Below are positions 34,810 to 46,410 of a DNA stretch of 64,000 nt, piece by piece; position 1 is the stretch's first letter, and each line of letters starts with the position of its first letter. The stretch comes from Alisma plantago-aquatica (lineage: Eukaryota > Streptophyta > Magnoliopsida > Alismatales > Alismataceae): NCBI GenBank assembly GCA_963693085.1, contig OY856411.1, positions 64,972,001 through 65,036,000 of the forward strand. Reading direction: 5' to 3'. The notes under the pieces were generated by a model. The model was not told the origin of the DNA. It saw nothing but the letters and a program-made list of their open reading frames with translations, and did not search any database. Both the position numbers and the translations under genes were made by a program.

Positions 34810-36590
34810 TTTAAGTTGGGGGTTTTGGAACCCAAACCAAGTCAACATAGTTCTTTTTCTTATATGGATAAAAGAATGAATAGTGTCCAAGATTTTGACA
34901 ATAGTGACAACTAATAAAATCAATTTCATTTCTATTCTTAGCATTTTGGTTATGTTCTAGATTGTCTTTGGGCACATACATGATTTTTTATTTTGGTTTC
35001 TGTATTTTTCTTGTTCTAGGCTTTTGAAAAGATTTCTCTTTAGGTACATAGCCTAGATCCCTTCTTCCTTTTTGTCCAAGAGAGTTCTCTAAGATTTTAT
35101 CAAGAATATTATTACTCTTTAGACTATCAACATGCTTTTTTAACTTAGTATTTCCATCAATTTTCTTTGCAATATCTAGTTTTTTTTAATCTAAACTTGA
35201 AAGCAAAGAATCTCTTTCTCTGACAATGATATCATAATTTGAATGAGAACATAGAACAAGTTGAGTTTGATAATTATTCATCTTAGCAAGTAATTCAACC
35301 TTTTCTTGAGAAAGAAGATTATTGTTGGTATCTAGAGCAAGCAACTTGATATTGTAATCATTAACAGATGATCTCAAAGTATCTTTTTTAGACATAAGGC
35401 TTTCTTTTTCAAAAATAAGATCATTCAATTTAGCATACAAATCATCATTAGTTTTTGTAAGCTTATTTCATTTCCTTCTACAATCAGCATATTTATCATG
35501 TAGTTCTTCAATACTAGTGACTAACCCTTCTTTAGATAAATCAAGAAGACTTACCTCATTTTCTTCTCTATCAGTTGTTTCTATGAAACAACTTACCTTG
35601 TATTCTTTAGCCATGAGAAATTCTACTTCTTCTTCTCCACTCTCACTATCATCGCTTGACTCATCCCAAGTTGCTTTGCTTTCTTTGTTCTTGAAAAAGG
35701 ATTTATTTCCCTTCTTGACTTTAGGACACTCAATTTTTAAATGTCCCTTCTTGGCACATTCAAAGCACCTAAGGGAGGAAGGGGAAGAAACACTAGAATT
35801 TTTGTTAGATTTAAATATTCTATATTGCTTACATTTACAATGAGTGCACCCTCTTCATTGTCTTCTTCACTTGTTTCATCACTTTCTTGAGCTTTAGTTC
35901 ATATCTTAAATGTAATGTCCTTCCTTTTCTCCTTTTTGTGTTCGACTGTCAATCTTTCTTCTTCTTCAAATGTGACTTCATGAGTCTCTAGATTGCCAAT
36001 GAGTTGCTCCATCCTCAATGTGGTAAGGTCATTGTATTCTTCAATGTCTATCACCTTCGGCTTATATTTTGGAGGCAAGGATCTAAGAATATTGGACACT
36101 TGTTCGTCCTCACTTGTATATTTACCCAATGCACTCAATCTGTTAACAATAGAAGAAAATCTTACATACATTTCATTAATGGACTCATTAGGTTGCATAT
36201 GAAATTGTTCAAACTTTTGTATAATAATGTTAATTTTGATATTTTTAACTTGAGTGGTATCATGTGTAATTGAAAGTTTATTCCATATTTCATAAGTAGA
36301 CTCACATGAAGATATTCTATTAAATTCACTAATAGAAATAGAACAATATCATGCTTACCACTTTTTCATCCAATTGAACTTGCTTTACCGTTTTGGGATT
36401 CCATGTTGCAAACTCCGTTCTAGGAAGCTCATAAGGAAAGGACACTATCCTCCAAAGGTCAAGGCTGATCCCTTGGAAGTAAAATTGCATCCTTCTTTTC
36501 CAATAAGTATAGTTTCTTCCATCAAAGGAGTGGTATCTGCTCAGGTAAGTTCCTTCAAGGGTGAGGTTGGCAAGTACACCATTCCCCATT
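34810..36590 (-). pseudogene. Copia/Sirevirus gag (broken)
   Basis: Start at 36589 (MGNGVLANL), then RYHSFDGRNYTYWKRRMQFY, the usual N-terminus of Copia Gag. A UBN2 region follows at 36198-35899 (NESINEMYVRFSSIVNRL, LRSLPPKYKPKV). At 35771-35728 is a perfect CCHC zinc knuckle (CFECAKKGHLKIEC). Acidic linker, then a heptad-rich coiled coil at 35440-35186 (LIFEKESLMSKKDTLRSSV). A second knuckle near 34920 (CHYCQNLGHYSFF) has lost its last Cys, followed by VWVPK. Frameshifts and stops separate the pieces. Gag would form the particle that packages the RNA. Confidence 0.75.
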
Positions 36591-36623
36591 CCTCAAGACC
36601 TATTAGGGCTCTTTCAAAACCTT

Positions 36624-36636
36624 CTCTGATACCAAT
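36624..36636 (-). other. Primer-binding site of the Sirevirus-like element
   Basis: The minus strand reads ATTGGTATCAGAG, complementary to the initiator tRNA-Met 3' end. It lies directly after the 5' LTR (36637-38317). Confidence 0.85.
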
Positions 36637-38317
36637 CGAAATATCTAGAGTGGGGGTGAATAGAGCTTTTGGTACTTTTAAAATTTAACTTAAAGAAAAG
36701 GAGGAAATAAGGTAGACACTTCGATGTAGAGTGGTTCCAACCTCTGAATCAAAGGTTTTCAGTCCACTACCCAATTGTTTCCAATTGTGATTTTGAAAGT
36801 GATTTAATTTTTTTACATGGGAAGGATGTTACAATAAAATATAATCACCTTCCACTCGAAGTAGCCTTCACCTTGAAGTAGCCTTAACATCCTTGAAGCA
36901 ACCTTCTTGAAGTAACCTCAAGCAACAGTGGAGCAGCCTTCACCACCTTGAAATAGCTCCACCAACTTGAGATAGCCTTCACCTAGATGTAGATCCAACC
37001 TCCGTTGAAGCAACCTTCTTGAAGTAACCTCAAGGAACCTTGGAGCAGCCTTCACTTCCTTGAAGTAGCTCTGCCACCTTGAAATAGCCTTCACCTAGAA
37101 GTATCTCTAACCTCCTTTGAAGCAACCTTCTTGAAGTAACCTCAAGCACACCTTGGATCATCCTTCACTTTGTTGAAGTAGCACCAAGCAACATCCTTTC
37201 AACAACCTCCAACCCTAGGAGTAGTCAAGGAGAACAAAGTACAATATAAAAGAAATAGACTAGAAGAGAGAAAATACTTAACCAATGAAGTACAACACTT
37301 TGGTCCTATATCAAGCGTATATATATCCTATCCACTTATGATAGACGTAGCTATATGTGGTGGCTAGGAGATTGTAGCCATAAGACACAACTTTAGAGCA
37401 TAAGGAAGAATATAGCAAGTGAATCTCAACTTTGTTGCTCTCTAGAATTGATGCGCAAGTGTAGCTTATGTGTTTTAGGTATCCTAAGTACTCTCCTATT
37501 TATAGGGATGGTTTGTAAGTGCTTAGGGACATTCTAGGGAGTCTCTAGAGTGTTCTTAGTGCTTAACTAGCCGTTAGATAGAAAGTAGTTGGCTAGCAAT
37601 GGCTAATTTGTTCGTGCTTGGAAGAACAATCCAAAACCCTACTGGTTGACAAGTTTGTCAACCAAACATATCTCTGTTGAACTTTTCTTTGACAGAGCCT
37701 AGGTTTAAGGCAAATGTGTATCAAAATATATTTGCAACTTCAAACTCCCAACTCCCAACCACTTGGTCTAATGGTTATAAGATTTGGACCGAGGTTGGGT
37801 CGGTCGACTATATTTTCAAATGAAACACATTTTCGAGAACAAATATGTAAGGTCTTGAATAGTGCTTAGATGTTCGACCCGAGGTGGTTCTCGATCGACA
37901 AAGACTTCGACCAAGGGTGTATTGTTTGACTAGTTTCTCGACTGGGGATGTTCCTGTTTAGACTTTAGAACCACCTATTAAATGTGTGTTCTAATGGATG
38001 GTAATGACTCTAACTATAGGGGGGATCCTAACTAAGGGTTGTAAGTGGATGTGGAAGATCTAGCACTTGATTTATATGATATCTAAGTACTTGTACATTA
38101 TATCTTTGTACATGCATTTACATTTGAATACATTCATGAATACATAAACAATTAAGCGCATTTGATCTTCAATATATATTGATCTTCAACTTTCCATTTT
38201 GTAGGATCTCCTTGTTTTCTCTAACCCTAAATTCTCAAGTAGCACATTAAATCCATAAGTATGAAATGTTTTTCATTATCAAAACAAAGGGTATGTTAAT
38301 GTCCAATTCAGCAAACA
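36637..38317 (-). repeat. 5' LTR of the Sirevirus-like element
   Basis: Copy of 30831-32500. On the minus strand it begins TGTTTGCTGAATTGG. The same CTTGAAGTAGC-type internal repeats lie at 36850-37215. The TSD ACTTA follows at 38318. Confidence 0.9.
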
Positions 38318-38322
38318 ACTTA

Positions 38323-39605
38323 GGTTTGTGTTTGTTCTTACTTCATCCAACATATCTGATCATAGCTTATGGTTATGCAAATATGTCTGTAGAATATGAA
38401 GAACATGATAACAATATCTATGTAGCACTAGGAGTTGGTGGTAGGAGGCCGACACATGATGGTAGAGTGCATGAGACGGGACAGGAGCAGCTTGTGGTGC
38501 CTCAGTTTGACCCTACATCCATGGAAAATCCTACCTTCTAGTCCATGTTTGGACAACTTATGGCGACGACTACACACATAGAGGACAGAGCACTCGTACC
38601 TCAAGCTAGGGTCATTGTACCTAATGTAGAATCACAAGGTTCATTGAAGTTGTTTGAGAGGTTGTGACGTGTTGGAGCCATCAAGTATGTGGGTACGTCA
38701 GACTAGGATGACACAAATATGTGGTTGAAAGAGCTTTAGAAGGCATTCATGATCCTAAATATCCCAAAAGAGGACAAGGTGAAGCATGAAGTTTACCTAT
38801 TGAAGGGAAGTGCTGGCCATTGGTGGGCCATAGAAGAGGAGAAGAGACCTGGGGTTTTTGGGGGATGGGAAGAGTTTTGGCGAGAGTTTGTGAGCTGTTA
38901 CTTCCTTGAGACGTGCATGGATGAGAAGATTTCTCAGTTTGAGAAGATATGTTCTGGTTCGATGTCTATAAATGAGTATGAGGCTAAGTTTATGGAGCTT
39001 TTGAGGTTCCATCCTCATATGGAGATAATAGAGAATGATAGGATTTGTAGGGTTGAGAAGGGTTTAAGCACAAAGTTGTCTATGACATCATCTACTTTGG
39101 AGAGAAAATAAAGGTTCTCTACCTTCATGGAGTCGGTGAGGTGGATTGAGAAGTCTACTATCGAGAAGCACGAAGCCAATGCTAAGAGGAGACCAAATCA
39201 GTTCCATGGACAGTCATATGGAGGCTTTGAGAATCCCAAGTTTTCTTCACCTCAGTCATAGTAGAGATTGACCTTTTGTGATTCAAGATCAGGAGTGTCA
39301 TCATAGTGGCCCCCGAGCAAGGGTAGAGGTCACAACTTTCCACCCTTAAGAGAATGTAGTGCATTGTATGTATTAGTAAGAGGGTCGTCCAGGTTGCATT
39401 ATAATTTTATGACTTGTCCCAAGTATGGGAAAGTAGGGCATTTAAGTGGATGTGCCCTGAGAAGGATGAGGAAGCAACATAGTAGTAGAGGCAGAATCAG
39501 TGAGGTTCACAACAATAACAGTTTAGTAGTGGCAGTGGTAGCGGTCATGACTCGTAGGTGGGATCATCTAGACCAGTTAGCAGATGGCGTGGATGACAAC
39601 ATGTG
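38323..39605 (+). pseudogene. Ty3/Gypsy gag (broken)
   Basis: Start ATG at 38384 (MSVEYEEHDNN). The retrotransposon gag domain at 38749-39111 contains LLKGSAGHWW and FWREFVSCYFLE, followed by FMELLRFHP. The zinc knuckle at about 39412 reads CPKYGKVGHLSGC; the second Cys has become Tyr. In-frame stops fall at sites where Gln or Arg is expected (F-stop-SMFGQL, RL-stop-RVGA, SD-stop-DDTN, EL-stop-KAF). It is the continuation of the element whose LTR and PBS lie at 27.3-30.8 kb, separated by the nested Sirevirus. Confidence 0.8.
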
Positions 39606-40157
39606 ACAGCTAGATTCTATGCTATGAGTCTGCCAGAGGGAGTGGTCAATCCACGGGTCATGATAGGTCATATGGAACATTTTCATTCTGACTTATTTGC
39701 TTCTTCTTTTGTATATGTCTTAGTTGACTCAGCAACACACTCTTTTATCACCAGAGAGGTGATAAGTAGTTCTTATTTGCCTGTTTGTAGTAGAGCTGAT
39801 AGTTTTAGACTAGAAACCCCTTTAGTTGGTTCCGCTGAGTTGTGGGAGGTGTCCCCATCTTGCGTTCTTTCTTTTTTAGGATGCAACATTCAAATGAATC
39901 TTATGCCACTTGACATGCATGGATTAGATGTGATCCTAAAGATGCATACCTCAGAGAAGTATAAGGTTGTTTTGGACTGTAGTTCCAAGGTGGCAACATT
40001 CCATGATGGAGATGGTTCATGGATCTTACTAGGAGATATGAAGATTCTTCCTACATGTTTGGTGTTGGATATGATAGTAGAGATGTTGATGCGACAAGGG
40101 TGTGAGGCTTTCTTGGCACATGTTGTGGATACCAAGATGGGGAGCCCTAGTATCTAG
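39603..40157 (+). pseudogene. Ty3/Gypsy aspartic protease
   Basis: Open frame of 184 codons. The active-site motif reads VLVDSATHSFIT, where the family has DSGATHSFI, so the catalytic Gly is missing. PLDMHGLDVIL follows as in plant chromovirus proteases. It sits between gag and RT in the normal order. Confidence 0.75.
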
Positions 40158-40179
40158 GAGGTACCTATAATGTGAGAGT

Positions 40180-40917
40180 TTGAGGATGTCTCTTTATAAT
40201 GGTTTCCTGGTGTTCCTCCTCCTAGAGAGATTGATTTTGAGATCAATATTTTTCCTATAACACAACCCATAGCAAAGTGACCCTACAGGATGGTACTAGT
40301 AGAGATCGAAGAGTTGAAGAAGCAATTATAAGAGTTGTTGATAAGGGTTTCATCAGACTGAGCACTCCCACTTAGGGTTCTCCCATGTTGTTTATTAAGA
40401 AGAAGGATGGTTCCATGAGGCTCTATATAGATTACCAGCAGTTGAACAAGATCACAGTAAATAACATGTATCCTTTGTTAAGGATCAATGATATATTTGA
40501 TCAGTTGGGAAGTGCTATAGAGTTCTCAAATATAGATATGAGGTTAGGATATCACATGTTAAGGATTAAGGCAGATGACATACCCAGACTTCTTTTAGGA
40601 CTAGGTATGGTCACTATGAGTTTGTGGTTATGCCATTTGGGCTAACCAACACGCTGAAAGTTTTTGTGGGTATGATGAATAGAGTGTTTAGGACATATCA
40701 GGATCACTTTGTGGTGGTGTTCAAAGATGATATCTTGATATATTCTAGGGACATTTAGCAACATGAGTAGTACCTACACCAGGCGTTGACGTTGTTGAGG
40801 CAACAACAACTATATGCCAAGTTCAGTAAGTGTGAGTCCTGGTTAACTGAGGTGTCTTTTCTGGGTCACATGATATCTGCTAAGGTTTTTCGACCTACGA
40901 TCTAGAAAGCTCTTCAC
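40180..40917 (+). pseudogene. Ty3/Gypsy reverse transcriptase, truncated
   Basis: [49 protein letters not shown] and [10 protein letters not shown] (family: FIDDILVYS) occur in order, then [11 protein letters not shown] and VSFLGHMIS. Similarity ends at about 40917, before RNase H and integrase. A frameshift near 40590 and stops break the frame. The motif set suggests a Tekay/Del-like chromovirus, though the integrase that would prove it is lost. Confidence 0.8.
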
Positions 40918-41281
40918 TGACCATAAACCATGAACAACCTAACACAACACAACTACTACCTTATAAAGAACATATAAACCTCATGAATTATTAATTTAAA
41001 AGTATCCAAAGGAAAAGTAAAATTTCAAGATTATTAAGAACATTACAAAGAAACTCAAGAAAGTGTTAAAAGTACCTTTAAACCCATAGAGAAAGGGTCG
41101 TTGCATAAAGGTCATTAAGTTACATAAATTGTGTATCTAAAGAAAACAACGTATGTCTGAACCAAATTTTAAATATGACTTTATCAACTAGTATTACATC
41201 ATAATCCAAAGTTTAATTTCGAAACTAATCATCCAGTTAATCCAAAAATTATATTTATGTATTCAAATAAGGGGCCTTACA
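40918..41281 (-). repeat. 3' LTR fragment of a minus-strand Gypsy element
   Basis: On the minus strand the sequence after the integrase stop at 41319 reaches TGTAAGGCCCC at 41281, a typical Gypsy LTR start. It runs to the breakpoint with the plus-strand Gypsy RT at about 40917. No second LTR was found in the window. Confidence 0.45.
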
Positions 41282-41640
41282 ACCACATACCCACAAAATC
41301 CTAAGCAAACAGGGGTGGTTACTTCCTACGCATCTCATCCTCAAACTCCCATGTGGATACATGTACCCCACAATGATGCCACAAACACTCCACTAAATAT
41401 ATGTCCTTCTTCATAAGCTTCGACACACATCTATACAAGATCAACACCAGACACTCTACATATATAACATCTTTATCGAACTCCACCTCTACTATTTGTA
41501 TCATCTGTTATGTGTCTAGGTGACACTTCCTCAACATAGAAACATGGAAGACATTGTGAAGCATGTGAAAAGATTACGGAAACCCCAACTTGTATACCAC
41601 CTTCCCAACTCAATCTAGGATAGGGTAAGTGTATCGCTTG
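41282..41640 (-). pseudogene. Gypsy integrase C-terminus (chromovirus-like)
   Basis: Minus-strand frames give GKVVYKLGFP, LHNVFHVSMLRKCHLDT, then VLILYRCVSKLMKKDIYLVE and LWHHCGVHVSTWEFEDEMRR. This order (NVFHVSMLRK, VLWRNH..ATWE.EDEMR) is the integrase C-terminal/chromo-like tail of Tekay-type elements. Two stops break it. Confidence 0.7.
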
Positions 41641-42899
41641 GTCATTCAAATACCACAAATACTATATGTGGAAGCTCCAACTCACATATGTAGATGAAGT
41701 ATGGGAATACATTACATATATGGCATACTAAATCATTCAAATAACCAAAGTAACAAAGTTTACCGACAAAGGTTTACATCATGAAAATGAAAGTTTGGGG
41801 ATAACAACCCCAACATGAACAATAAAGTAAACTGGTAAAATGAAAACTCCATGGCTGGAAGGATTACCTAGTATGATGTCCCACCAGTGAAAAATATCCT
41901 CTAGGTTTTCAAACACTCTAACTAATCCTCAGATAGATGCTCAATTTCTACGGATGTCGTGTCCCCAACCATGCACATGAACAAAATTATGAATGACAAA
42001 TTGAAATACTTGTTGTAAAGACTAAACATATTTTAGTTACTTCTTATCTTAGTGGCCACCATTATATGGTAAGTCCTCCTCTGTTGAGATTGAAGTGTCC
42101 TCTATAGTAAAACACACCCTCTATTCACACTACATGTTGTGTGTTGACATCTAAGTGTCCTCCATGGTGAAACACACCCTCTGTTGGCACTACATGCCCT
42201 CTATGACACACATAGTGTTATCTGAATTTGTCCCAGAACTCTATGGTGAGGACTTATCATATAATGATTTAATCTTCTAGTGTCATTTTCTATCTCTCTT
42301 ATTAATTTATTATATCTGATTCTTAATTCTCTTATCTTTAAGTTTGTTCTCAACTAATTTTCTCTGAATCTGTATCTCTGTTCTGATCTGAATCTGAATC
42401 TACATTTGTAATCTATATCTATTGACTTTAATTCTAAAATGACTCATAACCGAGTCCATGAGTACACTTATACTAGATGCTCCAAATCTTATGATTTTAG
42501 ATACCAAAACTACTACCATGCAATATGTTTGAAAGTATGAAATAGAAAACATTGTATGAAAGAGGTTATTGTAACTTTAAGAAATTTAGACAACATGTCT
42601 AAATACAAAACATATTTCTAGGGCATGGCCCACTTACTTGTAGTAATTCGAGATCCTATCCACTTTTCTCCTAAAAAACTGGATCTAAATTTCCCCTAAA
42701 AACCCAAATGCAACATCATAGTGCATATCCTTCCTCTTTGGTCAACACCTTTAGGATTATGCGATCATTACATGATTTAGCTGTGTGTAAATTTAAGGTG
42801 CACAAGGTTAGACCACCAATATGTCTTTTTGGTTGAAATATTTGGTTGTCAAGGTGATATTAGAACCCTTAGACTTGGTCTAACAAAACTGACCCAAAC
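41641..42899. other. Non-coding, unassigned
   Basis: No credible frame. Two degenerate copies of a unit of about 75 bp (GTGTCCTC(T/C)AT(A/G)GT(A/G)AAACACACCCTCT) lie at about 42090-42190. They are framed by inverted arms of about 20 bp, TTATATGGTAAGTCCTC (about 42064) and GAGGACTTATCATATAA (about 42243). It could be internal sequence of the minus-strand Gypsy to its left. Confidence 0.4.
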
Positions 42900-45800
42900 T
42901 GTTACGACCCCACCTCCCGATAGCCTCCAATTAAGGGAGACTGAGAGTTCGAAGCCGCACCCATGACTTCCGGATCAAAGGTTCGGCAATTAACCAAGAA
43001 TAACTATCAAATTTTAACATACTATACTGAAAGCTGTAAGAAAATAATTTTTTGCATACCTTTTGAAAACTTGGATCTCTAAACTTCTAACCACACCGAT
43101 ACTAATCTATCTAATCCTCCTTTGCACTTTAATTCTCATTTAGTATCACATGTGCCACTTTACTGTTTGTTCTTTTCATTGTACCTAAAATGCCGAAAAA
43201 CAAAACGTCGGTCAGCCGTAGCTGGTATGTGGGGGAAACAAATAATGTTCAACTAGGTTGACAATATAATCACTCAATTAATCATTTACCAATCAAGATT
43301 ACATTTTAAGTATAACTACGTGATCCATGTGTACCCTATCCCCTGCGCTATCCCTGCAGTGGACCTGGATACTACCTCCCTTATGGTAGATTCCCATTTT
43401 ACCCCTCATGACTTCACCTAATAGGTGAATCAATTTCTAGGGCTGAGTCACATGGAACTACCCGTGGGTAGCCCACTCCTTAACTCATGGTATGCTAAGA
43501 GTCTCACGGCACTACACATGTGTAGCCCAGTTTCCGACTCATGATACCCTAGACCTTGCTCTAGGTTATCCTTAGCCTTGACATAGCCATAGGGGTGGAC
43601 TCGGATCTAGCTAGTCATACATGTATACTCATAGTGATAGCCATAGTCACTTTATATTTGCAATATGAACATCCAAACAGTTAAGTTGCGTTCAATGCGA
43701 TTAAACATCTGAGAATCTATCGGAAAACCTAAAGCGGTTATTCATAATCATAACCACATACCTGTCTTGGAGATCTCAAGCAATAATTTATCCAAATCCA
43801 ACTAGATGTCCAATCAAGCAAGCCAATCAATCAATCAAGCAAACATTGATCCTGAAAACATGTATAATGTCTAATTGTCACAAGCATATCCCAAACAACT
43901 CCTTACTGACTTGGGACACCTTTCTAAAGTTTCTAAGTCTCATTAGGATGCATTAGGGTTTCTTAGATCAATTTCTCAAACTTAACCCTTTTTAGGTCAA
44001 CAAACCCTAAAACAGCTTTTCCACTCATAAAAACCCTAATTACTCAAATTATCCACATTAAGGATCTTTTATGCTCAAATTGGCTTAGGATCATCACTTC
44101 TTTATTTTATTCGTGGATTTACACAATTAAACCAATTAAAAGACACATTCATCTAAATTAGGGTTTTCAAGCTCATTAGTGCATAATCATGCACGAAACC
44201 CTAAATTAAACCAAATACATAAAAAGATCATATTTTTAAATCCTATTTTCTCTTTCATTAACAACAGGTTAATATCATCTTGAACTATCCATCAAATCTA
44301 GGGTTTTTCCTTAATTGAATCATTAAAGATGATATCATGCCCTTTTCAAATTTCATGCATATTTAAATACATAAACCCTAAATTAGACTAATCACGTGCA
44401 AAGTTCTTCCTTTTTGAACTCAATGTACGTTTTTACATTTAACAGGTTAACATCAACCCTAAAGGTCCATTAAACCCTATTAAACACATTAATCATATCA
44501 GATTAGGGTTCCTTAATCTTTAAAGTATTAAAGATGATTACTTCCATTAATTTTCGAATTGCAAATAGAATCAGACTTTAAACATAATTTATTTGGATTC
44601 CTCTCGTTCTGAGGATCAACTTTCATATATAACTTTTTGTCATCCGAGCTACGAATCTTAAGTTACGAATTTTGCAAGAAAAACACTTACTTGGCCAATA
44701 GCACGCTGACACGTCAGCATAGCCATGCAACGCGCACCTTTGGGAAATATAACCTAATTACTGATATTCCCTCCACTTAAGTTCCTTTTTGCATAACCCA
44801 CAGAGGGGCATTTTAGTCCAATCTTTATTTGATCTTCTTCTTCGTCCAGCATGCGACGCAGACGCCCTAGCGGCCGCATTTTGCAGCCATCTCGCGCGTG
44901 CTTCTCCCTCTCCAACGTCCGGAGACCCTCGGGGATGTTCCCCCTATCTCCGCCTACCCTCCGCGCTCAGCTGGGTGCCCTAGCTTGCAGCCATGGAGGC
45001 CAGCTTAGCCTGAACACGCCTGCTGTGTGCGGCTGCCGTAGCAATAGAGATTCGGCTACCACGATCAGCCTAGGGCAGGGCCACGATGGCAAAGCCCCTC
45101 CCCAAACTCGTGGGCACCCATACTCCATCCCGACAATACCCGATCATTCGATGTGCATGAGGTAGAGCCGTCCTCCTGGGTTAGGGTTTGAACATGGGAG
45201 AACAAGAAGAAGGTGAGGAAGAGAGAGATACGTAGAAGTTCCCTTTAATTCGAGCCATAGGCTCTTCCCTTTATATAGGGGTGAGCATTCACACCCCAAG
45301 AAGAGCATCCACGAGGACTTAGTCCTTTTTGCCCAAAAGGAAACATGTTTTCCTTAAACAACAAGCCATCTCCTCTCTCATCATTATCTCCTAAGATAAA
45401 TATATTCTTTGGATAATTAGGGACTCGAAAACGCTTTCCCCTTTTTCTCTTTATACTTGGATTTTAATCCATTAGCCACGAAATCCTATTTTCCTTTATT
45501 AGAAAATACTTACCTTTAAATAACACCACATAATATATTAATAAAACAACACATTATCCTCTTATTTTGCCTTTTTAGTATTTTCTCTTTCTTTCCTCTT
45601 CATTGGGACTCCTTGGATCCCAATATATTCCATTATTTCGAAATTCTCTTCATTGGATACTTATTATCCTTCTAGATGCATCATTATGCATTATTTCACC
45701 TTTTCTTGTTTATTTCTCATTAATATAGTTCTTTTTGAGGATTTCTCATTATTTCTCTTTTATTTTCTTCATTGGCATCCCTTTTATCATAAGGAATCCT

Positions 45801-46231
45801 TGGGATACGAAATTCCATAAAGGGTAACTCAATTATTCACCTTTTCACTTAATTTCCACATTTCATCAATGTTTTCAATTTCTTTCTTCATAAGGAAATA
45901 CTTGTTTAATCTTTTCTTTTCTTATTATTTTCTTTTTGCAACCTTGGACTCCTTGGTACCCAAGGAACCCAAGAGGCACGAAATCCTCTTTGGATTTGCC
46001 TTCTAGAGGTTTCTGCATATTTCTTTTCTTAAAAATTCAATTATCCTTTTACTAATTGAATTTCATTGTTATTGGGCCCAATAGCCAATAAAGCCCACAA
46101 AGCAACCAATCAAGGCTATTGTGAACGAAATCCTTTTATTTGAAACACATTATTTCATTATTTGTTCAAATATCTTTAGCATGAGAAATTACATTTCTCG
46201 TCAAATGAACCCAAAAATTGGGGTTATAACA
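42900..46231 (-). repeat. 3' LTR of the chromovirus-like element
   Basis: Matches 50552-53879 at roughly 97 percent by eye. It contains a GC-rich block (about 44820-45180) and, on the minus strand, a TATA box (CTATATAAAG, 45269-45278). Confidence 0.93.
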
Positions 46232-46245
46232 TCCTTCCCTTCTTA
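46232..46245 (-). other. Polypurine tract
   Basis: The minus strand reads AAGAAGGGAAGGA directly before the 3' LTR, preceded by GAGGACAAAATTCC, the usual end of plant chromovirus pol regions. Confidence 0.75.
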
Positions 46246-46256
46246 TAGGAATTTTG

Positions 46257-46410
46257 TCCTCAAAATTCAGGCAAGCAAACAAACAATTCAGGATAAGACT
46301 TTTCCATGTCCATCATTGGCCCCTATGTGGCTTTGCCATACTCATAGTGTTTCCAAAGAACCTTTATCATCACATATTTTCTCTGAGTCCTTTCATCCTG
46401 GCGTCTATAA
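46257..46410 (-). pseudogene. Integrase C-terminal/chromodomain-type tail
   Basis: The minus strand reads RRQDERTQRKYVMIKVLWKH, then YEYGKAT, a stop, GPMMDMEKSYPELF. This matches the (M)VKVLW..H....ATWE...M...YPELF tail of chromovirus integrases. The stop is TAG in place of the TGG codon of the conserved Trp. Confidence 0.7.

Larger units (their letters stand above)
30831..38317 (-). mobile_element. Sirevirus-like Ty1/Copia retrotransposon, complete ends, nested in the Gypsy element
   Basis: Direct repeats of about 1.67 kb (30831-32500 and 36637-38317) enclose 4.1 kb. The target duplication ACTTA stands at 30826-30830 and 38318-38322. On the minus strand the order is LTR, primer-binding site (ATTGGTATCAGAG, 36624-36636), gag with UBN2 region, CCHC knuckle and coiled coil, a collapsed pol, polypurine tract (32502-32514) and LTR. 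The long coiled-coil Gag and several repeated polypurine tracts are Sirevirus traits. Pol is mostly deleted, so the copy cannot act on its own. Confidence 0.9.

Noticed and set aside
44789..45165. Open frames repeated in both chromovirus LTRs (also 52441-52813)
   Set aside because: They are shared only because the LTRs are near-identical; no recognised domain, wrong strand for the element, and GC-rich.
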